Positions 58,459 through 64,000 of a stretch of 64,000 bases of DNA are shown piece after piece (the first letter of the stretch is position 1; every line of letters starts with the position of its first letter). Position numbers and translations under genes: made by a program. The notes beneath the pieces are model-generated. The model was not told the DNA's origin, did no database searches, and saw nothing but the letters and a program-made list of their open reading frames with translations. Source of the DNA: Cristatella mucedo (lineage: Eukaryota; Bryozoa; Phylactolaemata; Cristatellidae); contig WPIO01000015.1 of NCBI GenBank assembly GCA_009760855.2, positions 5,137,501-5,201,500 on the forward strand. Direction: 5' to 3'.

Positions 58459-60669
58459 GGGATCTAAAAGGAGCAGCCAGATGTGTGACCAGAATCTTCG
58501 GGAATGATATATAACCATTAAATCAACGATAAATGAACGAGGCCGGGAAAACGATTTCACTTGTTCACTTTACGTCCACCAGACCTTTTTCAACTAACCT
58601 ACGGCACAGAATTATTCGGGATTGCTCTTATAAATATTCTCAAAACCATTGTTTGGGTTATTATTAGGTAATTCTTTAGATCGTTCAGGTACAATTATGA
58701 AATTCCAGCATATCCTTGTGTTGTTCATATTTTTCTAGTGAAAAAAGTTAAGTTTTAATTTGAGCTAGGCTAATTAGATTTGCACTCGCAGCAGCACCCG
58801 AGACTCGTCCAACTCTCCTCCTCCATACATTACTGACATTCGCACTAGGGTTTGAGCAAGCTTCTCATCATGACTTTTGATTAAACTAACTGGCTAGTTA
58901 GGGTGAAACCATATCTATTTAAAAAACTGGACAGCCTAAACTTCAAAGTTTTACTTAGATCATCAATGCTGCCTATTTTTGAAAAATTGGTCCTACAACT
59001 ATTTCAATTACACTTAGCATAGAGCCGAGAATTTAAAATGATATTTCCGCCCACACAACTCTCAAAGCAAATACACCGATTGCAGATTCAATCTGTGCTC
59101 AGTTAGGACATTTTTTGATTACTACTCGATTCATGGCTGCATGTGCTTATATGCTTTGCAGCAACATGTTTTCAAAGAAATGTTGGAAGCGAGCAGTTCA
59201 TATTGGTAACTCGTTCGTTACTATTGTTTTTAAAAACACCATTGTACACCCGCATTTGTGAGTACAAGACCACTCGCGATCAACTTTATTTATAGGAAAG
59301 ACCTCGAAACCGCAAACAAAAATTAACCTGTTGCATGCATATGGTAGCAAATACTTTATTCTTGATACCATACGTGGCCAAGAGTCAGCTTTAACGCTAA
59401 ATGAAGCAATCTTTTTGAAATTAGGTAATTGGCTTTGCTGAACTGAGTCGTCTTTCGAGTTCATAAAGCTGACTATGCGGGAATCCTCACGGGGGAAAAA
59501 TTAAATCTTGGCACTAACTATGCAAAATCAGTAAACGTTGTTAAATACCAACTCCGGTTTATTTCATTTAACGAAAATCACATCTAGATCTTAATGAAAC
59601 GGGGTTGACTTAAAAAAAGCTTTTGAATTGGCTATTTCGACTTGCATGCTAGTGGATTCACAGGTACACAAACATAGACGTCTGGGCTGCAGAACAAGAG
59701 AATAATTACCTTCGTTTATTTTAAACGAGTAACGATGCCGGTAATAGAAGATAAGTGTTCTCACAAAAGTCGAACGTTTAACATGTCGAACCATTAGTGG
59801 GTTGCCTTACGATGTCGTTTACATAAATCTAATTTCTGGAATCCTATCATCACATGTAAGCTTGTGACGATACAAAGTACTTAGTAGACCTAGATTCAGG
59901 GATTAAATTGCTTATGTCTAAAAACGAAGGATCACTACGCTAGTGGGTGATCAGCATGCAGATCCTACAAATATCTCAGAGAAAACATTCACATATATTG
60001 GGGTTCTTTTAGCAGCCCAGCTATGCCGGTCAGCTTCAAGACATTGTTATATTTCAGAAAAACCCAACTAGTGTCAATCATTGCACATTAATCTCTCGCC
60101 GTGTGAAAAAAATCCTAATGTAGATTCCGCTTAATTTCAAAAAAATGGACAATAAATATAAGAAAAAACTGAAAGTACGAAAGCTATGGAGAACTTGAGA
60201 GCAACGATTCGTTTATTTTTGTTCTTTGAACAAGTAGGGTGACGTAAATTCTTGCCACACAATCGTTTTATATTTAATTTAACGGTGAATACAACGGAGT
60301 AATTGTGCTGCTTCATAAGATTAATGTTTACTAGTCATTTGTTAGCTTAAGATAGTTTACATTTGTACGCTCTGAATTCTAATTTGAACAACAGCAATCA
60401 AAAAATTTGGATCGGCATTTCAGTGTTTAACCAATAGTTTATGCCGAGCTGAACAATCAGTCAAAGACAGAACTCAAAGTGAAACAATAAGCTAACTTTT
60501 TTTCTGAGGCAACAGTAGGTTTTATTACTTGCTTGCTAATATGAGCCAATATCCGTTTATGTGCTCTATGAGTCACTGCTAAGGATGCCATGCACCTATT
60601 GGTCACGTAATTTCATCAATTTTTTTTTGTGTGGAATACCATGAGGATATGAAAACAGTGTGTGGTTAT

Positions 60670-61060
60670 ATAGCAGAGTTTTCTCTAGTGCTCTCACAGC
60701 ATAGACGGCCTATGGTATGGGTTTGGTAGCCACCAGACTTAATCTCTCAAAAAAAAAGAAATTAAAAAGTATAGCTGAGTGAAGGTATCAGTTGAGGTAC
60801 TGAGCTACATGGAAGCGGCAGCTTAGGAGGCTGGACAGGTTGTGCTATATTCGGCACCATTAAATAGTTGTAGATACATAAGGATTTCTAAAGCTTGTTC
60901 CAGTGTCTACGACCTACTGAATGAAAGCTTCCCTCGCCGAAGGTCGTTAAGCTCAGGAATGGAACTGGTATAGTTTTTCATACATAATATAGCCTCAAGA
61001 GGAGGCTTACACTGTTACGGCAGATCAACTAAATCCGAGGTTTAACGTTGAGGCTAACAT
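60670..61060 (-). mobile_element. LINE-A 3' relic in U-G
   Basis: Degraded C-terminal and UTR sequence equivalent to 47860-48230. Confidence 0.55.
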
Positions 61061-61254
61061 TGTACGTCAGCTTATAAACTTTGCTCCATGGCGGTTGATC
61101 ATCAATCGGCAGGTTTTAGAGCTCTCTGGTCCTAAAATGCCGAGCCATAACTATGCAAAAGCCATACGTATCGTGTTTATCCCAGTACAATAATGCTCAA
61201 TTACGGCTAACCTGGCCAGCTGCTAGTTCTACTATAGCTGAGCTGTAGTTGAAC

Positions 61255-61440
61255 TAGCAGCTTCACCAAAGCTTCACAGCTAACCTGGACATCCTGTTTT
61301 GATAGCTGCAAAGATATTGTCAAAAGTGTATTACTACCATACGGTCGAGACCAAGCATTTAAAAAAACCTACTGAACTATCTCTTGAATTTTTTAAGTAA
61401 CCTGCCTTATTTCAGCTGCAAAAGCTTCAAACAAAATAAT
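61255..61440 (-). pseudogene. Secreted Ala/Gly-rich peptide gene, fragment H
   Basis: Holds the later part of exon 1 (GCTTTTGCAGCTGAAATAAG...CAG), a recognisable but eroded intron 1 ending in a GCAG, and the first half of exon 2 (GATGTCCAGGTTAGC). It stops abruptly at 61255. It lies directly at the 3' end of a LINE-B fragment on the same strand and is out of place within the distal spacer of U-G. Confidence 0.65.
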
Positions 61441-61444
61441 AAGA

Positions 61445-62700
61445 ATACTGCTCTTGATAAAGCTCCCACAGAGAACTTATTATCTCTCTAGGGGTTTTAC
61501 ATTTGCTGCAATGGGAAACGCAATTTAATGCTGAGTAAAATCATGCTTTATAAACAAACGAAATAAATAACATTGTTAGGGATGACATGCGCAAGGTCAG
61601 CATGCAAATGTGGTTAGTGGCAGCATGCACAGAGTCAGCAAGCCGATGCACATGAACGAAAAATCACAGGGACCCACTAAACCCTGTCCTAAATAGGTGT
61701 ATTTTTCAATTCTTTTTAAATGCGGTCAGGTCAGGGATGTTCTTATACAGGACTTATGGGAGTTCCAGGCTTTGGGAGCATACGAACTAAATGCATGGTC
61801 TTCCAAGGATTTGAGGTTTGTTCGGGGTAGTTTCAGGCGGTTGGATTCCGAAAAGCTGGTGGTAAGATGATTGGCCTGACGGGGGAGTATATTTGAGAGA
61901 TAGGCTAGAGCCAAAGAATGAAGTGACCTACAAGCGATCGACAAAAAATTGATATCAACCCGTTGCTTGACTGGTAGCCAGTGCAGGTCGGCGAGAGGTG
62001 GAGTAATTTGTCAACCGTGACGTTCACGACAGTCAAATCTAACTGCGGAGCATCTCATCAGCTGCAATCGCCTGATCGCACATGCTGGTATGCCAGCAAA
62101 CATTTAGTTTCAGAAGTCAAGAAGGGATTTTGCGAATGCACGGACTAACTTAGATGAGGTATCCTTATGTAAACAAGCCGGAATTTCAGCAATTTCATGG
62201 AGCTGAAAGTTGGCAGTTTGACTGTGGAGCTGATATGGTCTTCTAACGAGAGGTCGCTTTTGAATATGGCACCGAGATTTCGAGCTGGGTCAACTGGAGT
62301 TACGCTGGCGGAGCAAATTTTGAGCATTAGCCTTTATAATTTGTGATTCGCACTGGTTCCGCCCGTAACTAGTAAGTTAGTTTTATCATCATTTAGTTCT
62401 GAAAAATTTGCTGCCATCCCTATGCAGACATCATTAATTGATTCAGCTAGTGAGTTGCGAGACTTTGAGGTGCTTGAAGGCTGGAAGGGATTAAAGCAAA
62501 GGTACAACTGAGTGTCATCCGCTTAAAAAATGAAAGCCTAGATTATGCTGGGCACTGATATCAGCAAGAGGGAGAGTAGAAACCGTGAAAAGAACCGGAC
62601 CTAGCACTGAGCCCTGGGGTAAGCCGTATTCCAGAGGTACCTCAGATGATCTTTGTCTATTAACGTCAATACTCTAGAGTCTCCCACTGAGATAGGACCT
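61445..62700 (-). mobile_element. LINE-B 3' half
   Basis: Minus strand: RT remainder with the GLPQGSVLGPVLFTV-equivalent region near 62620-62575, thumb, C-terminal coding (61944-61726 reads YLSNILPRQANHLTTSFSES and YAPKAWNS), 3' UTR and a CTTTATCAAGAGC end at about 61445. 5'-truncated at 62700. It replaces part of the U-G distal spacer together with fragment H. Confidence 0.7.
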
Positions 62701-64000
62701 GAACCTCAATTTCAGGAAACCGGATTAAATTCTATAATGCACTAGCAGCTGGACACATTGGCGAGTAAGTCTGGTAAAAGTAACAAATGTTCTGGAAATA
62801 AAAGCCTGTCGTCATAACTTCATACCGATTGGAATCGTGTTAGTGCTCAGGCTGGGCTCTTACTAGCTGCGATTAAGAGAATTCATGGCTTGATGCGAAA
62901 TACTCGCGGCAAAATTATAATGTGATCTTAATTCAAGTAAGCCCTCAATTTAGCATATTTACTACTCAATTAAATTCTCGGATTCAGTGCACAAGCTGGC
63001 AATCTGGTATTCTCCACTGCAAGCCTTTGCAATCACAGCTAACACTTTCTCCAATGTATTAAATAAAGGGTAAGTTATTGCCCGGCAATGCTCTTAAATT
63101 TACTGGCAGATACGTCGTGGAAGAAGTATGATTTAAACCAAAGTTGATTGGAAGACTCCGAATCCGTAGCAGAGAAGCTTGTATTGGTGGCGAACAGAGG
63201 TACGGACTTGTAGGAATGGCTCTGGTGGGTGACTGATGTTTTAAGCAAACAGAATTCACCTTTCTGGCCGTAGTTAAATTAAATAGCATGATTCTAGTCG
63301 GCCTCAAGGCCAAGTCCTGCTTTTAGTTTATGTAAATGAATGTTTTCGCTTCTATAATCTTTCTATAGTCTAATCTTTGGTTGTCGTGTAGCCCATTCTT
63401 TAAGTAACAATTAACTCATTTCAAATCAGGATACTTTTTCTGGCAATATAGCGGCTTTTTTTGGAACGCCACCATTACACCAGACCCTCTTGAATTTAGG
63501 GCTAGCCACGGCCAGCAACCTATCTGCCTACTAAAGGTACGTGACGTGCATGTAGAGTTTTGTCAGGGCCAGTACACACACCCCGAAGATAAATTAAAGC
63601 AGAAGATTTTTTCAGCTCCTGCTTTTCAGCTATCGTACTTGCAGTTGTCGTGAAATCGCAGAAGATTCTTTGTTTTAATCATGTTGACACTTGTAGCCGT
63701 TTCGAAATAAGAGCGGGCGATTCAGGTTGGACCTGATGCAATAAATTGTCTCGTGGTTTGCATTTCGTAGCACTGATGTGGTCATATGTTGCACCTTAAG
63801 ACCATTAATGCATCTCTGCAGGTGACTCCTTGGTTTGTAACTCTCTTCAGGCTATCAGTGAATTGGATTTCAATATATTGAAATTACAGGGAAATGGACT
63901 AATTTTATTAACCAACTTCATTGTCCTTATAAGAGAAAAAGGATTTTTTTTTAAATAGTTTACTAGTCTTATCGCAGTTGTCTTCGCAACTTAGTTGGCT

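Larger units (their letters stand above)
57170..64000 (-). repeat. Repeat unit U-G (to the window end)
   Basis: 3' flank at 57170-57900, gene at 57950-58458, proximal upstream to 59560, core at 59560-60060, AT-rich block at 60060-60480, CACTGCTAAGGA block, LINE-A relic at 60670-61060, and distal spacer from 61060, interrupted at 61255-62700 and continuing past the window end. Closest in layout to U-A over the first 3 kb. Confidence 0.7.

Overview
The window reads as nuclear DNA of an invertebrate animal. It is AT-rich, has no dense coding, and is full of L2/CR1-type non-LTR retrotransposons with animal-style reverse transcriptases and microsatellite tails. It also carries tRNA-derived SINEs and one small gene family with GT-AG introns. 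I cannot name the phylum. There is no operon structure, CRISPR array, rRNA or clear functional tRNA. I see no gene that is certainly intact.

The locus is built from a repeated unit of about 5 kb. In order it holds a 3' flank, a small three-exon gene for a secreted Ala/Gly-rich peptide of roughly 120 residues, an upstream region with a well-conserved core, a relic of a LINE 3' end (here called LINE-A), and a distal spacer. Copies lie in both orientations. U-A (0.2-3.3 kb, minus) and U-B (4.0-13.3 kb, plus) are head to head. U-C (13.4-14 kb, plus) and U-D (14.9-19.9 kb, minus) are tail to tail. U-E and U-F (23.7-27.7 kb) are plus. A fragment at 29.0-29.7 kb, gene-less units U-I (44.1-46.7 kb) and U-J (46.7-50.1 and 55.7-55.9 kb), and U-G (57.2-64 kb) are minus. 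Eight gene copies or fragments were found, and every one has at least one lesion. The copies at 10.2 and 16.4 kb are the least damaged, each with a single defect in the signal-peptide exon.

Two LINE families fill the rest. LINE-A has a tail rich in ACATT and two long copies (10.95-13.24 and 40.77-43.42 kb), both carrying the same SINE at the same site. LINE-B has an (ATT)n tail and occurs as many fragments, a near-complete copy at 34.2-37.8 kb, and three head-to-tail copies at 50.1-55.7 kb. The SINE has tRNA-like A and B boxes and a 3' end resembling that of LINE-B, so LINE-B machinery probably moved it.

The odd piece is a 2.35-kb segment at 7.23-9.58 kb inside U-B. It is flanked by a 217-bp direct duplication and contains a CpG-rich stretch that looks like a promoter with a first coding exon. 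All similarity statements are by eye, so coordinates of repeats and old LINE relics are approximate to tens of bases.
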